This document shows positions 44,540 through 57,190 of a stretch of 64,000 nucleotides of DNA, piece after piece. How positions within the stretch are numbered: the first letter of the stretch is position 1; each line of letters opens with the position of its first letter. The position numbers were made by a program, and so were the translations under genes. The notes beneath the pieces are model-generated. The model was given only the letters and a program-made list of their open reading frames with translations. It was not told where the DNA came from and did no database searches. Source of the DNA: Mesodorylaimus sp. YZB2_4 (lineage: Eukaryota; Nematoda; Enoplea; Dorylaimida; Dorylaimidae); assembly GCA_030248295.1 (NCBI GenBank), contig JASANH010001724.1, forward strand, positions 558,001 to 622,000, in the 5' to 3' direction.

Positions 44540-47500
44540 ATGGAGGTGAGAGTCGAGTTTTTTCAGTTTAAAACCTTTTTGTTCACTCCAAATTGCTCTT
44601 TCTAGAATCACACGAAAACAGCCAGTCCATCTGGAAGTCCACTAAATCAGAGTGTCAAAAATTTTGCTCCTGAAGACAAACAAGAATACCTTTTTAAATT
44701 ACTCGTCATTGGGGATATTGGGACTGGAAAAACAAGTATTATCAAACGTTATGTCCATAATTTTTATTCACCACATTATCGTGCAACTGTATGATGGATT
44801 TTCTCATGCAATCGCAGTGAAATTGCAAGAAATTTTTTGTAGATCGGAGTAGATTTTGCTATGAAAGTGCTCAATTGGAACGACGAAGCTATCATTCGAT
44901 TACAATTATGGGATATCGCAGGTGAGTGTTTCGTGCTAGCTTACTGAATAGGAATGCGTCACGTAGTTTTTATACACGCCAGGAAATGTCTATGGGCACC
45001 TACATTGCATGGCAGACAGAGATATGTGCGTGCACATAAAAGTATCATTTGCTTTTTTTGTTGAAAAACCAAAAGCTAAAGCTGATTTGACCAGCACTTT
45101 CAAAGAAAGTTCAAAACTCTATTCGTACTGTATGTTTGTAAGGTAGGAAAATATATCAAAAATTGTTTTCGGGCCTCCCTCAGGTTTACTGCACCTTGGC
45201 TTTACGAGTGTCCTGTACAGTACCTCAGATTGTGCATGCGGTGTGGTGTTTTGAATGTCAATTGTTTTGAATTGGTAGGTTCTCCATCTAACCCTTTTTT
45301 TACGACATACCCATATATCCGGGCTCATAGCACACCATGGAATCGCCTCTCAAAAAACACCAACACACTGCACTATTCTACAGCGTTCCCAAAAACTGCA
45401 TAGCTTTTCATATCAGATCCCCTTAAAAAGATAGCGTATGGGAAAGGGAATAACAAAAAGGAATGGTAAAAAGAAAAAGCTTCGCTTTGCCTGATTTATT
45501 CAACCATCACCATCAAGTGCGAGCTAGAATCGCCGGTAGATCATGCTACGTGTAGCTCGTCATGTAGCTGCCGTTGGGAAAAGCATGCCGGATATTGGTC
45601 TGAACAATACCATTGGCTCTATTGGCTGTATTTGTGGTGTAAGCATTCACGTTGCTCGCTGTGCCATAGGGATGGTGTTGATGGGTGTAACCATTAGTGG
45701 CAGGGCCATAGGGCAAAGACGGCACGCTTCCACTCTGACGCCTGATCACGTGACCATTGGTATCATTGGATCGTCGTAGCCCAGTCGAACTAGGCATGGT
45801 GGAAGTGCTGGGATAGTTGGGACGCTCGTTGGTTATGTTTGAACCTGCATGGCGGCCGTAAAGTCGAAAATCGTTGGTTCCTCCAAAGTATCTTTCGGGA
45901 ATGACTCCATCCACTTTGGCGCCAGGTGTCGACATCATCATACCTTCGACTGCGGCGAGACTACTGTGGCTTTGACGTCTCGACAAGCGACCATCCAGTC
46001 CGTTTTCATATTTCGATGTAGTGATGACCGAAGGTGGTTGAATGCCACCACCATTTGGTGACCAGTAGTGGCTGACCTGCCCTGTGGGTCCGGTTGGAGG
46101 CTGCGATCGAAGCGTCGAGAATCGAAGGTCGGATGTCATCGGGTCGTAGGCGTGATGCAGAAGATATGAACAAATCATGCCTTGAAAGTAAAAGTTGATT
46201 TACACGGAAGTTGGGCCAAAGTTTCACACTATTTACATTATGTCTAACAGACCGTATTTAGTCTGTTGAGGGGCCCGCAAACATTGTTCACTTTCACACG
46301 TTAGTGTGTATGCAAGGCGATGGAGTGACGCCTGTCTCAATTCAGTGCTGATGGTCAACAACATACTGTATGTTTGACTTACCGCTGACTATGCTGACCA
46401 CATACTCGACGATTGCCAGCAGCAGTACCAAGGCATTCAAACCAATGATCCATTCTTGAATCGGCTTTCCTTTCCTTTCCGCATCCAGTAATTCGTTGAT
46501 TGAGCTAGCTCCCTCTGATCCCCCATGCTCGTGGGCGGTCTTTCCCTCGTACACACTTCGATAATTAGCTACCAACGTGTACAGGTCCCTGACCGCAGGG
46601 GCCATAACGAAGAAAGATATGGAGGCAGTGACTGCATTCAGGACTGCCGAGCACAGCAGGAACTGTGGGTGTTGGGAGGCCATCCATTGGACGAAAACTG
46701 CAGCGAACACGACGACCCCATTGGTCAAGTAGACCAGAGATGACACGTGCACGTTGGATCCCCACATGGCTACTTCGGCTGCGATGCTAACAGCGATTGT
46801 GACGAAGGCGTAGAGCAAGTGGAAGAAGCCCAGTGAGCACAGAGGGCCTTTCAGTGGGGCGCCATCGCCGGATGTGAACGACGGGCGTGGCATTACTTTG
46901 ATGGCTTGAGTCACTTTCACCGCAGTCCACGTGGCTGTGAAGAATTCCAGGACCAAGACACCCGCTTCCACAGCATAGAGAGTGATCCGGCCCATGTGGG
47001 CATCGTAGTTGGATTTCTGCTTTGCTGGATCAGAAAGCACTGGTTCAAGCTCGCCTAAAAAGAACACGATCATCAGAAGATGCTGGGAATAGTGCAAATC
47101 ACTCTCACACAATAGAAACGCTACTCACTTGTGAATCTTGGATTCCTGACAGCTTGATAAATGACATTCAGGCTGTATATCCCACGTTCGAAAGCCAAGA
47201 CCAGGGATACAACACTGAGTACGTATACAGATGTAGTGAATGTCTTAGGTCTGTTGGCATTGACCAGACCACTGGCGATGAACAGGCATCCCAACCACAG
47301 GACGCCCGCGCCTCCATCGTATCCCCTGCTGAAATCCCAGGAAACAAGGGAAATGACGCACAAAGTAACCAATGCCAATCCCCAAATGCATTGAAGAATA
47401 CCAGCGCATGATTTCTGCCTGTGCAAAGTTTCGTCGTATTCAAACACGTCATCGTCGGACTCGTCGTCGGCCCTGGTCAAGTGGCTGTTGGCGTATCGCA

Positions 47501-50500
47501 TACCCGCCACGGACCCAGTCCCCAGGATGCGAGACCCATCGGCCACATTTACATTGATACCACCGCCCGCACTCTTCGTTCGACCACCGCCCCATTCGAT
47601 GTATGAACTGGCTTCCACCGCCGATATGACACTGTGGGCGAATATTAGGGCCAGACTGCCAATTATGGAAGCGTGGATTAAAAATTTTACAAAGGCGTCT
47701 TTCTTGTCGCCCTCAGTGTTGATTTGCACTCCGCTGTTGGCATTTTCCTGAAAAATAGATTCTCGATGTTGCACAATCCAACCAGCCAACAAATTAGCGG
47801 CAGCCGCCTCATTTTAAGCATAAATCCGTCTTATAAATGGCCAGCAACTTAAAAATTATTGCCCTTGGGTCTCTCAATGAACATCCCTCTTGAAGGTATA
47901 ACGGGAAATGCCTGCGCTAGCTGTCAGGGGCCATCGTTTTTCCTGTTTCAAAGCGAAGCGTAAAGAAAGCGTCAGCAAGGATCTGTGTTTTCCACCCACC
48001 GGTTTTATGCTTCTAATTTATTACAAGTTCTAACGTCTTCATTTTCTAGCATTTTGTCCACTCATTGTGTTTCATCCATACAAGCTCTGCAAAACTTCAA
48101 GTTTTCTGGAAATCTATCCTGGATAGATTTTCAGAAAATACAGTACCGTAAATATTCAACTATTTCCTCTTGAATAAGCCCCGGCCCTCGCCTAGATTTC
48201 GATTAAGCTCTGACGCCTTGCAGTGCATGAATCATGTTTAGCACATGTCATATTTTTGGTAATCTGCAGATTAAAACCAAAATGTCACGTTCTTTCTCAC
48301 TAGGGTAAAAAATCGTTCCAAACAGGAGCCGCGATGCGCAAGGCAAATTGTCCCAGCAACAATCAGGTACTAAATCCTTCCCTGATCCTCAATCGAAACA
48401 AACTGGGCCGCCCACCCAAAAAATATTTCGTGCTCATTGACCACACGCCGCAAGGAACATTGGCAGAATAACACGACCACTTTTTTATGCCCTCTCTAAT
48501 GTAGCTGACTTGACTGAATATAAAATACACATTTTGAGCACGGCTCAACCAAGGCGTGATTTACGATAACCAGTGTACTCCGTGGCTAACGAAAATTGGA
48601 GGACTTTTCTGCTTTTCGATGAAATGAAGAGGCAGCAGGAGTGCGACGAATTGAAAAGGCGTGCCTGGCTCTTTGTCACGATCCGCGCAACTCCTCAGTG
48701 AACCTCGACTAAACAGACCGAATCTACGGATTCGCTGACGAGTTTCTCAGGTTTCGAAAAGTGAAAACCAGTAAGGGCGTGTATGAGGCAGGGAGCCATG
48801 GAGGTGTGCGTGTGACGTGTGCTTTCCCAAATCTCACTTTCAAATGCTTATTGACATAAGACATAAATGTCCATAATCGAGGCCAGGGCACGATGGGTGC
48901 TTCGGTGGGTCTGAAGTACTGGACGTCAGCGAGTGGGTAAAGTTAGCACAGGTGGCTAAAAGTGGCCTGCAGTGCCGATGCTGCTGCGGGTCCTATCATT
49001 CCACTCCAGAGTTCAGGGCATCGACAGCATCAGACAAGAGCGAGATGTGTGTTTGGGTAACAGGCAGATTTTTTCTCCTCCAGTACTGCGCTAAAAGCAA
49101 AAGCTGCATTTATGCTTTTTTTGCATTGCACGGAAAGCCTGTGCAGCAAATTGGGTGTACAAGAAGGGAAAAAATGAACTTCAACTTTTTACTTCTGTTG
49201 TCTCTCGGGATTAAAAGCAGGGACTCACCTGCAACTCGCTCTTCAATTCATCGTATCTCGAATACTCCCTGACATCCAATACGAAATAATTGGACATGTT
49301 GTAATCCAAAGTCTTGATCGATAATACAGCCGATACGACCGACAGAACCAATGAAATTTTTAAATTCAACAAATTATGTGTCCTTCCATACAAAGCGTGT
49401 AAATCTACGCAAGCGCTAGCGAAAGCGATCGCACCAGTCAATTCTTGCCACCCAATTTTTACAAATTTCGTTCTCCTTTTATACATGGATTCCAAATAAG
49501 CGCCTAAGGCCACTGCAGTGATGCTAAAAAAGATTTTCATCAAGGCCACAAATGCCATTTGTCGTCTTCGATTCACAGCATGCAAGGATGGCGTTTTTCG
49601 ACCACTTGCTCGAATAGAACTTTTCAAATTCGAATAAGTATCGCTAGCTAATCGTTCGAGGACGACTAAACTAGCGATACTAAATCCAGATTCGGCTAAG
49701 GATAATAGAATCATGATGGAGCATACGGCCAATTTGCCGCCATGATTTCGTACCACATCATCGTCGATCAACTCCTCCCCGCCCTCCATTCGACGTATCT
49801 CACGCATCGACTCGTACTGGGATGATTCTTGGGCCAGTGTATCGGCGTAGAAAGCTAATGTCCACAAAGCCAATGTTAGACTGAGGCAGTACAAGGATTT
49901 AGCTACGACTGAACCGAAATTTTTTGCAACCATATGAGCACCCACTGAACCAGTTACAATGTGGATAATGTTAATCAGTCGGAAATCAATGTAGGACGCG
50001 TTATCTAGTCCGATCGGTGAGAACTGAAGAAGAGCGAACACAAGTGATAAGACACCCACCACAATGTGGCCGATATTGAGAATAACTAAAAGTTTTTGGG
50101 ATTGGCGTTTCGATGTTGGCATTTTTGGGAGTACAAAGTTGGAAAGACGATTACTTGGAATCGATTATATCGGAATCAGTATCGATAAAGCGGATAATAA
50201 AGCAGGGGAACGAGGCCAAAACACTTTGAAATTGTCGCGTTTCGAGAATGGAGACTGAATGATTCGTCTCAAAAAAATCGTCCAGATTTACCAAGCCATG
50301 ATTATTCGAGAATGGGTAGCAGGTACTGAAACTAACATGCAGGTCTAGGAATGGATTGATGATGTATAGGAAGCTGAATACAGTCCCATCCGGTGCCAGC
50401 CGGCAACGAACGTTCGTTTGGCAGCTATTCGAGAAAGCGACCACTTTGGCCCGTCCCCCGACCAATGCCTGGTTGTTGTGTATTCGCGATGGTGGCGCCC

Positions 50501-53500
50501 CCAGGAAACCTCCGACAAGAGCCCCCGAGCCAGCTCGAGCTGTGTCAATACAGTTTCGAACTGTAAACACAGCCCAACCCGGGCCTGGCCCCTCTCGCCA
50601 GCAGTTCGAGCCGGGTCGTCCCCAACACACTATTAGTTCTCTCTGTCGTCTCGAATAGCCGTGATTTCACGAAAAACCATAAGCCCAGTCTATAAATGGC
50701 CATCGTGCCACGGATCAAATGTGTGCACACATAGAATAGTGAAACTGAGTCAACACGAGGGCACCAGGCGGATTCTTCTTCTCGAAACGACTGCCCACCA
50801 AGTCAACCATATTTCGTCCTTTTGCCCCTCCTCATACTATTTACAATAAAAAGAAAAGAGGACGGTTTTCACCTGGCGAAAAATTCCATCCTAATTTCAC
50901 TTATATTTTTGAAGTTCCAAAAAGTTTAGACGCCTCTTTTTGAAGAATGGATTATAAACCGGAACAGTGATGTGCCTCGAGTCCTGTTGACTCTTCGACT
51001 CTTATTCGATCACCCGAAAAGTAAATCTCTTTTTCGCTTTTGAACAAACCCAAAGCAAAGGTTTTATGAGAGGGACAAGAAGGGATACGCGCCTTGGCGA
51101 CTAGCAAATAAAGAAAACTTACACTTTTATTTCCGCATACTCGAAAAGTAGTATTTTTGTGTGGTCGAACTCAAAACTGGCTCCTTTTGGTCCTTCTCGC
51201 GCGCCTTGCAATAATCTCGGTCATAAGCGGGTTAGGGGGAGGGTCGTGGAGGGGACGGGAAGTGAGCGAAACGGGTACTTTATATTACATAACATGAATG
51301 GGGCAAAGAAGGGACAATAATATTTACTTTTTCGATTGGCTTCAGTCCGAGGCGGGTCCTCCACACCCCAACATCCGTCCACCACCGCCCGCGTCATCGA
51401 TCAGTCCAGCCAGGACTCTGGCCGTGCCAAGAGGAAATAATAACTGAAATAAAACACAAAACAGAATCCGGCGTTTTTTCTTGATAAAATATACATAATA
51501 GCTGAGGTCCATATCGTGAAGCATAGTCTGCAATGGTATAAGCAAATCTTGTAGGCTAGCGAGATTTTCCCACCCTTGTTATTGTCAATATTGTTGCACC
51601 CATTTTCGGTATGAATTCGCTCGTTCTAGAGCTCTAGTTTTTGCAGCTGTTCTCGAAAACTAGAGGGAGTTTCGAATAACGTCGCTAATAGAGTGCCAGA
51701 TTGTTCTCTCTGGAAGACACTTTTTTGAGAAAAGAAATGGCTCACGATCAGATTGTAGGCGCGTACGCAGGACTTTGACATTGTAGGGGCCCACCGAAAA
51801 ATTGCATAAATATGCTATAATGTAGAGCTCAAGAATGAGCGCCAATCGCCAGAGTGGGGTAGGTGCAGGACGGGGGATGTGCACCCGTCCCGACGGAGGC
51901 AACATTTTTAGAAAACTGGCCTCCTGGTGATATAATTTTTTATGAATGAATCTGCAGGAAATACCTGCTTCAAGGCAAAAAACCCCCCGCTAAAAACTCA
52001 GGCCCACCCCCTGTCAAAAAGCAAACAGCTTTGTCATGAATTCTGACCAACCAAACTCAAGATTTAAAACTTCAAACTTTTTTTAAACCTATAAACTTTC
52101 AAAATTCAATTTTTTAACTTCATGCTATGTTTCTAGACTCTCTATGATGATTAGGTTTTCGTGACATTTCCTGAATTGTTGTTAGCGATAGGGACCAAAA
52201 CACAAGCCCGAGTTTTCACTATTTTCACACAATTCCAAGTTTGGCATTCAGATTCATGTTAAGGTTTTCAATGATCGCAAAGCTTCTTTTTTAATTTTTG
52301 GCACAACCAGTCTGAAAGAAGCGCGCCAATTTAACCCTGAACTACCTCACTCAGCCGGGGCCAGAAGTCACATGATGTACCGTACGTGTGTACCTGACGC
52401 ATCACAAGCTGAAGAAAAAGTATAACAGCCTTACTTTTTAAAGTCGTAGGGGGTTCTGGCTCCCAAACCCTCCCCCTGCGTACGAGCCAGGATTGCAATC
52501 AAGAATTACTGTTGAAACAGGGTGAAACATGTGAGCTCCGAGCTGGAATCGAACCTGAACCCTTGAGTTCGACCCGCGGGCCGGTAAATCATTTCGTGTA
52601 AAATGTGTCCCTTCACCCTCGAGTGCGCATAAGGTGATGTGATAAAACATGAACATGAGTACCAATCTAGTCTCATTTTGTGAAAATGTATGGGGACACA
52701 AAAGTTGAAGCAGGGTTCATGCAGGTTGAAGAAAGAAGGACAGGCCAGTAGGAAGCTGCGTGATAGCGACACAACGCAACTCTGTAGCAGTCTGTTCAGA
52801 GTGTGTAGCTTTTAGTTTTAGGTGGATCAAACTTTGGCCTTCGGGGCCATGAAATTTTTGGCCATCTCTCCACCTGTATAAAAAATATCGATTTCCCACA
52901 CCCCTTTAACGACGCCGTATAAGCAGACCCCTCAAACTGATTTCTTCTAAAGTAAAAGAATGGTTTCGCTTCTGTAGTTCATTATTGATCTGCTGGCAAA
53001 GACACGAAGGGAATTCGAAAAGTTCGTTGCCTGAGTACTTTCCGCATGAGCTGAATCAGTGAAATTTTAATTTACACTGCCACATATCCAACTAGAAGCC
53101 CTGCGAAAAATCACGCTGATCTATTCACGGGTGCTTGAGATGTGGTCATCTATGTGGAGGTGGGTCAGAGAAATTACAAATTTGACACACTCTGCGCATC
53201 GGTCTGTCAGTCTGTCACGTAGCTGGGTGTTTTGATTTCGTTGATCGTTGAGCTGTCAAGATTCCCCGGGCTTTGACTCGATTCAGGTTACAGAAACATG
53301 GCAAAAGCTTAAAAAAGTTGGACCAGCGGTCTTGTCGAAAATTTTCAAGTGTTCAAGATTTGTCAGCTTCTTTATTAGGAGACAAGTTCGGCACTGTTTT
53401 CAGTTAGTTCTCGTACTGTAATGGGCGGCTACAGTATCTTCGATAGTACTCTGATAAGCTTGACACAAGACACACACGCCGTATTCTACACTATCGATGT

Positions 53501-55928
53501 CGCAATTAAGATATTCAGATTCAGCACCTATTTTTTATAAGGGGGTAGCCAAAATTCTGAACCCCCAGCATTGGCGTAAAAAAGCTAAAAATTTTTGATC
53601 TCAATGAGTGGGGCCTGGGAAATAAAAATTTCGACTTTTCAAATAATTGATCCAAAGTCTTTGCTACCCCGTAAAAGTTAAACGCGAATGCTGAATTTGA
53701 ATATCATATTCTTTTTTCAATATTGGCATCAGTTCACTACTTCGTCATCAAGGCTGCATGCATGAGCATTGCTATGCTCTGCTTTGGATGTATGACAGCA
53801 CAGGTATTTTTTCCTCATTGGTGGTCTTTCGTCCAAATTTAGGCAAGTCACAGCTTTGATGGCGTGCACGAAGACAAGCTCTTGATTCAAAATACGAGTT
53901 TTTCTCATTTGCAACAAGAATTCTTCTTTAAAGGTCAAGAACGATTTGGCAATATGACTCGAGTTTATTACAAAGAAGCGACGGGTGCTTTCATCGTCTT
54001 CGATGTTACCAGAGCAGCCACTTTCGAAGGTGTGAATAGATGGAAATCAGACCTCGATGCAAAAGTTCGATTAGCTGACGGGAGGCCAATTCCGTGCGTT
54101 TTATTAGCTAATAAAGTAAATGCAGGACTTTAATTTAGGATGTACCAGAAATAGCGATTTAGGGCGCGTTATTTTTTATTATGAACAGTGAACTGTTTCA
54201 GTGCGATCTGGAGAAATCAGGCATCGTGACGAAACCTCAAGACATGGATGATTATTGCAATCGGCACGGCTATGTGGGATGGGCGGAGACATCAGCCAAA
54301 GAGAACACAGGCATCGATGAGGCGGCAAGACATCTGGTTAATCATGTAAGCCCGGCTTTGTTCACTCATGCATTGTAAGACATGCTTCAGGTGCCAAGAG
54401 AGAGCCAGAACCCCGATCGCACCAGGATTGAGTACAACACATAACAATGTGATTCATGCTTGTGTGCATGCAGGGTATATGCCCGGACTTAATGCATAAC
54501 ACGTCCATGAATGTGGCTTATACATATGTAGAGATGGAGAAACATTCAAGTTTACTTTGATCTTTAACTTATTAGTGGCCTCAAGTCCCACTTCCAGAAA
54601 TAGTTGGAGCAGACATGTTTCTGCTTCCGTTGGCGCCAAATGCGCTCGCGGGTTCGAGAACTCTGCGTCGTAATGACAGCATGAAAGCACGAATCTCAGG
54701 GATATCTTTAGTACTATATTAGTGAATTATCTGATTGTAACGAAATCTGATTCAATCTATCCCAGTTAGATCCCATCTCGGTGCTGAACAAAAGGGCTAG
54801 TGGGAGGTTTGACCGATCACCGATCAAGGGACTTGAAAAAGAAAGAGTTAATGGTGACAATCAGCAGGTTGAAATCCCTATGCACAATACCGTGGGCGGG
54901 ATCCCAGCCCGAGCCTCTGAGAATCCAAGCCAGCTGTTTGACCAATCTGTACCACTACCGTTCTCTCAGCTCTGCGACATATCAAATCGACAAGTACGAG
55001 TGGATCGTGTCGCGCGGCCCTCTGTATTAGGTGTGTTTGGCCTCCTGAGAGAGGTGTGTGGATATGAGCTCCTAGTGGGGCAGAAACCCGTCGGGTTAAT
55101 GTCCCTTCCTCCTACGACAAGGAGGCCTGTCTGGGCCAATTTTGAGACCATCCACTCCCCCGGTATCTGTGCCAATATGGGGCACGCCAGCCTGAACCCT
55201 CGGAAGCTTATCGTTAATGCTATAAACATGACTTACCTACAGTAGGTAGATGCGCATCATGGTGAGCTGTTCGAATTGTACCGGGCTTATGCGAGGGGGG
55301 ACACGGAATCAAATTATTCATAGCTTGCAAGAAATCTAAACTTCTTCATGGCTATGCGCGTGTTTTGTGCCACTTTGTTCCCATTAAAAATGTCGTATAT
55401 AATATTGAATCGTTTTGTGCAAAGTTTGAAATTTTGCGACCAGTGCGAGCTCCAAAATCAAGATTCGAAAAATGCTAGCAATTACTGTAATTAAGACACT
55501 CACAAAAACGTTTTTACGTATCGCTACATAAACACAAAAGGATCAAAACTGACGAAGCTGATGATAAATATGGTTAAACCATGACCGTGACCATGGAAAA
55601 CCACATGTTTCATCAGCTTCGTCAGTTTTGATTTTTTAGCTTGTGATTTCTCAGTAAAATATCCAGTCATCTTATTTTCATTTTCGACTTTTCATTTTTG
55701 TGCTATATTTTTTCTTTTTAATTTACTGTAATGACCAGAGTGAAAATATAGTATCAGCTGCGATAGGAAGACTTATTCCAAGTTTTATCTTTCCTTCAGA
55801 TTCTGGCTGTGCAGAAAGCGGGGCAATACGAAATCCCAGTTATACAACGTGACAGCGAAACGTGGAGATTGAGCGGTGGTGAAGGGAATGCAATAGGGAG
55901 CCAGAAAAAGAAAAAGTGCTGTTTTTGA
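44540..55928 (+). CDS. Rab32: Rab32-family small GTPase, six coding exons
   Basis: Exons 44540-44545, 44606-44788, 44843-44921, 53934-54115, 54202-54345 and 55800-55928 join in frame to 240 residues. P-loop GDIGTGKT at 38-45, effector segment TIGVDFAMKV, switch II WDIAGQERFGNMTRVYYKEA (the Ile in place of Thr is a Rab32/38 hallmark), then NKCDL across the exon 4/5 junction and SAKEN. The C-terminus is a basic KKKKCCF, supplying cysteines for geranylgeranylation, though ending CCF rather than plain CC. Rab32 proteins direct cargo to lysosome-related organelles and contact BLOC-3 and AKAP-type partners. The first exon encodes only Met-Glu. Intron 3 is about 9.0 kb and contains two antisense genes; the other introns are short apart from intron 5 (about 1.45 kb). 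Confidence 0.95.
45546..47747 (-). CDS. multi-span membrane protein A, nested in Rab32 intron (5' incomplete)
   Basis: Three exons with matching phases: 47747-47129, 47054-46383 and 46180-45546, giving 641 residues. The first ATG exon is not identified; exon 1 begins after a strong acceptor (CTATTTTTCAG). About nine hydrophobic helices: four in exon 1, four plus one more in exon 2. Exon 3 is a soluble tail of about 210 residues rich in Ser, Thr, Asn, Pro and Gly, with RRQS repeats that could be kinase sites. The layout resembles two four-helix units in tandem. Together with gene B it suggests an ancestral tandem duplication. I do not recognise the family; MARVEL/CD20-like four-helix proteins are only a shape comparison. 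Confidence 0.8.
48996..50122 (-). CDS. multi-span membrane protein B, nested in Rab32 intron
   Basis: Exon 1, 50122-49229, starts at ATG and encodes 298 residues with about seven hydrophobic helices. It ends at a good donor (CAG|GTGAGT), phase 0. A proposed last exon, 49085-48996, follows a CAG acceptor and gives 29 more residues and a stop; this joining is inferred. Likely paralogue of gene A: same strand, adjacent, similar helix spacing (short N-terminus then LNIGHIVVGVLSLVF; hydrophilic loop of 20-30 residues after the third helix; then a second set of helices). Function unknown. Both lie wholly within the host intron, so they must have their own promoters. Confidence 0.78.
50123..52562. 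other. Rab32 intron 3, no further gene seen
   Basis: Upstream region of membrane gene B and non-coding intron. GC-rich 50350-50640 has open frames on both strands but no motif. The remainder is A/T-rich with nothing recognisable. Confidence 0.45.
52563..52658 (+). mobile_element. tRNA-derived SINE, copy C (5' truncated)
   Basis: Retains the B-box half (GAGTTCGACCCGCGGGCCGG), the shared body and a short ATGAAC tail. The A-box half is missing. It lies inside Rab32 intron 3. Confidence 0.8.
53013..53220 (+). mobile_element. mariner end fragment
   Basis: ATTCGAAAAGTTCGTTGCCTGAG followed by about 190 bases matching the 5' part (minus strand) of the mariner at 23589-24284, through the region before the helix-turn-helix. 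Cut off near 53220. Confidence 0.72.
54346..55799. other. Rab32 intron 5, with an unassigned open frame
   Basis: Contains a 154-codon plus frame at 54781-55245 without recognised domain and an inverted repeat at 55543-55631. The frame could be part of a retroelement. I do not call it a gene. Confidence 0.4.
55543..55631. repeat. 22-bp perfect inverted repeat (hairpin) in Rab32 intron 5
   Basis: TCAAAACTGACGAAGCTGAT plus GA at 55543-55564 is the exact reverse complement of 55610-55631, with a 45-base spacer that itself holds the near-palindrome CCATGACCGTGACCATGG. In the transcript it would fold into a stable stem-loop. It may be a miniature transposon or a small RNA precursor. Confidence 0.8.
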
Positions 55929-56817
55929 TTAAGCTTCAAAGCCATGTTTCTTCGGGAAACACTGATTTGTTTGTTGTTTTTTGGACAGTAGATATTCAAT
56001 GTTTTTATTCGTTGCTCTCGATTTTCAAATATTTGTCGGTACTCCGCTCATTCTCTTGACCCAGTGGCTACTGTAAAGCTAACACTCGTGATAAGAATAT
56101 TCCAAGTTTTGTGGGCAAACATCCCACGCCGCACAAACATAGTCTTTTCCTGACATCTGGACGTCCGTCCGGTAATAAATCTCCCCCTTATTAATTTCAA
56201 CGACTCATATGCTTGCATGTCGTGGCATTTCTATGTTTGTACACCCACCCAAACACGCAAACGAATCCCAGATTGAGTCCAGATTCAGTTTAGCGCACTT
56301 GTATCAATAGCCTCCAAGTATTCAATATGTCAAACTCTGTTTCCTCAATTTCACCAACTTCCGCTATGTCACGCCGCGAGACCACTGGTGTTTCCACTGG
56401 CCACATGAGGATTGCAACTCGGATTTTTTCATCTAAATTTAGTTTAGTGGTCCAATTCATGCTTTCTGGTGTGTCTGCGAGGGTTGCCGCGTCCCGGGAG
56501 CATGTGCCACTCGTCTTAAATTCCATCGTCGCCTTCGATAATCGAGCCCCGTGGGGGGGGGGGGGGGGCGAAGCGGGACTGGCCAGTTGGCAGATTAGCC
56601 CTCGGCGCAATTAACATTATTACTGCCCTGTGGGAGAGAGCCAAACGATATCTGCTTTCCACGCTCGATGACGTGTGTTTTTCACGCGGCGACAAACCTC
56701 TCGGTGTCGTATCCGGGCCACTATCCTTAGCTCGCCCTCCCCTCGGATCGGCGTCAACACATTATCGGGGGGTTGCTGGAAGGCGAGGGAAATTAGATCG
56801 AGTGTTTTCATCTAATT
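55929..56817. other. intergenic between Rab32 and the peptide gene
   Basis: Rab32 3' flank and then the upstream region of the peptide gene. A G-run at about 56554-56568. No gene recognised; overlapping frames on both strands at 56290-56614 lack motifs. Confidence 0.45.
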
Positions 56818-56823
56818 TATAAA
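56818..56823 (+). promoter_or_regulatory. TATA box of the 56.9-kb peptide gene
   Basis: TATAAA, 67 bases before the ATG, with CTCATCACTC about 25-35 bases downstream as a likely start region. Confidence 0.7.
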
Positions 56824-56884
56824 CCCCTCTCCTCACTGCTCATCACTCGGTCGTCTCACACCTCGTCAGGAATAGACGCTCATC

Positions 56885-57190
56885 ATGTTCGCTATTTGTG
56901 TCCTACTAACTTTGTGTGTGTTCACTTCTGCGAGGCCATTCGGAGGCGACAGCGAGGATGTTGACATCGAAGACTTCTCCTGGTCAAGTGGCAAGTGGCA
57001 GGCTCCGAGATTCGGTAAGTGGAATCCGCTAGCCCAAATCGAGCGCCCTATTTTGGGCGGTGGGGCAGCATACAACGCTGGTGATCACGACGATATGTCT
57101 CGGGACGTCCGACTGACAAAACATGCCCACAACGCTGATCGCTTAGCCTTAGCCGTCTCACGTCCGTTGGTCGCCATTGGGAGAAAGTGA
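56885..57190 (+). CDS. candidate neuropeptide precursor
   Basis: ATG 56885 opens a signal peptide (MFAICVLLTLCVFTSA) followed by an acidic segment and KWQAPRFGKW. APRFG before Lys fits a C-terminally amidated RF-type peptide. Unspliced, the frame gives 101 residues and ends VAIGRK, again Gly plus basic residues. A consensus donor (CG|GTAAGT) sits at 57015, exactly inside the RFG codon, so the gene may instead splice there after about 43 residues to an exon I could not place. Neuropeptide genes often have introns near the peptide. No named family recognised. Confidence 0.6.
   Translation: MFAICVLLTLCVFTSARPFGGDSEDVDIEDFSWSSGKWQAPRFGKWNPLAQIERPILGGGAAYNAGDHDDMSRDVRLTKHAHNADRLALAVSRPLVAIGRK

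Noticed and set aside
54781..55245. 154-codon frame in Rab32 intron 5
   Set aside because: No domain recognised and no promoter or splice support. Kept only as a note in the intron entry.
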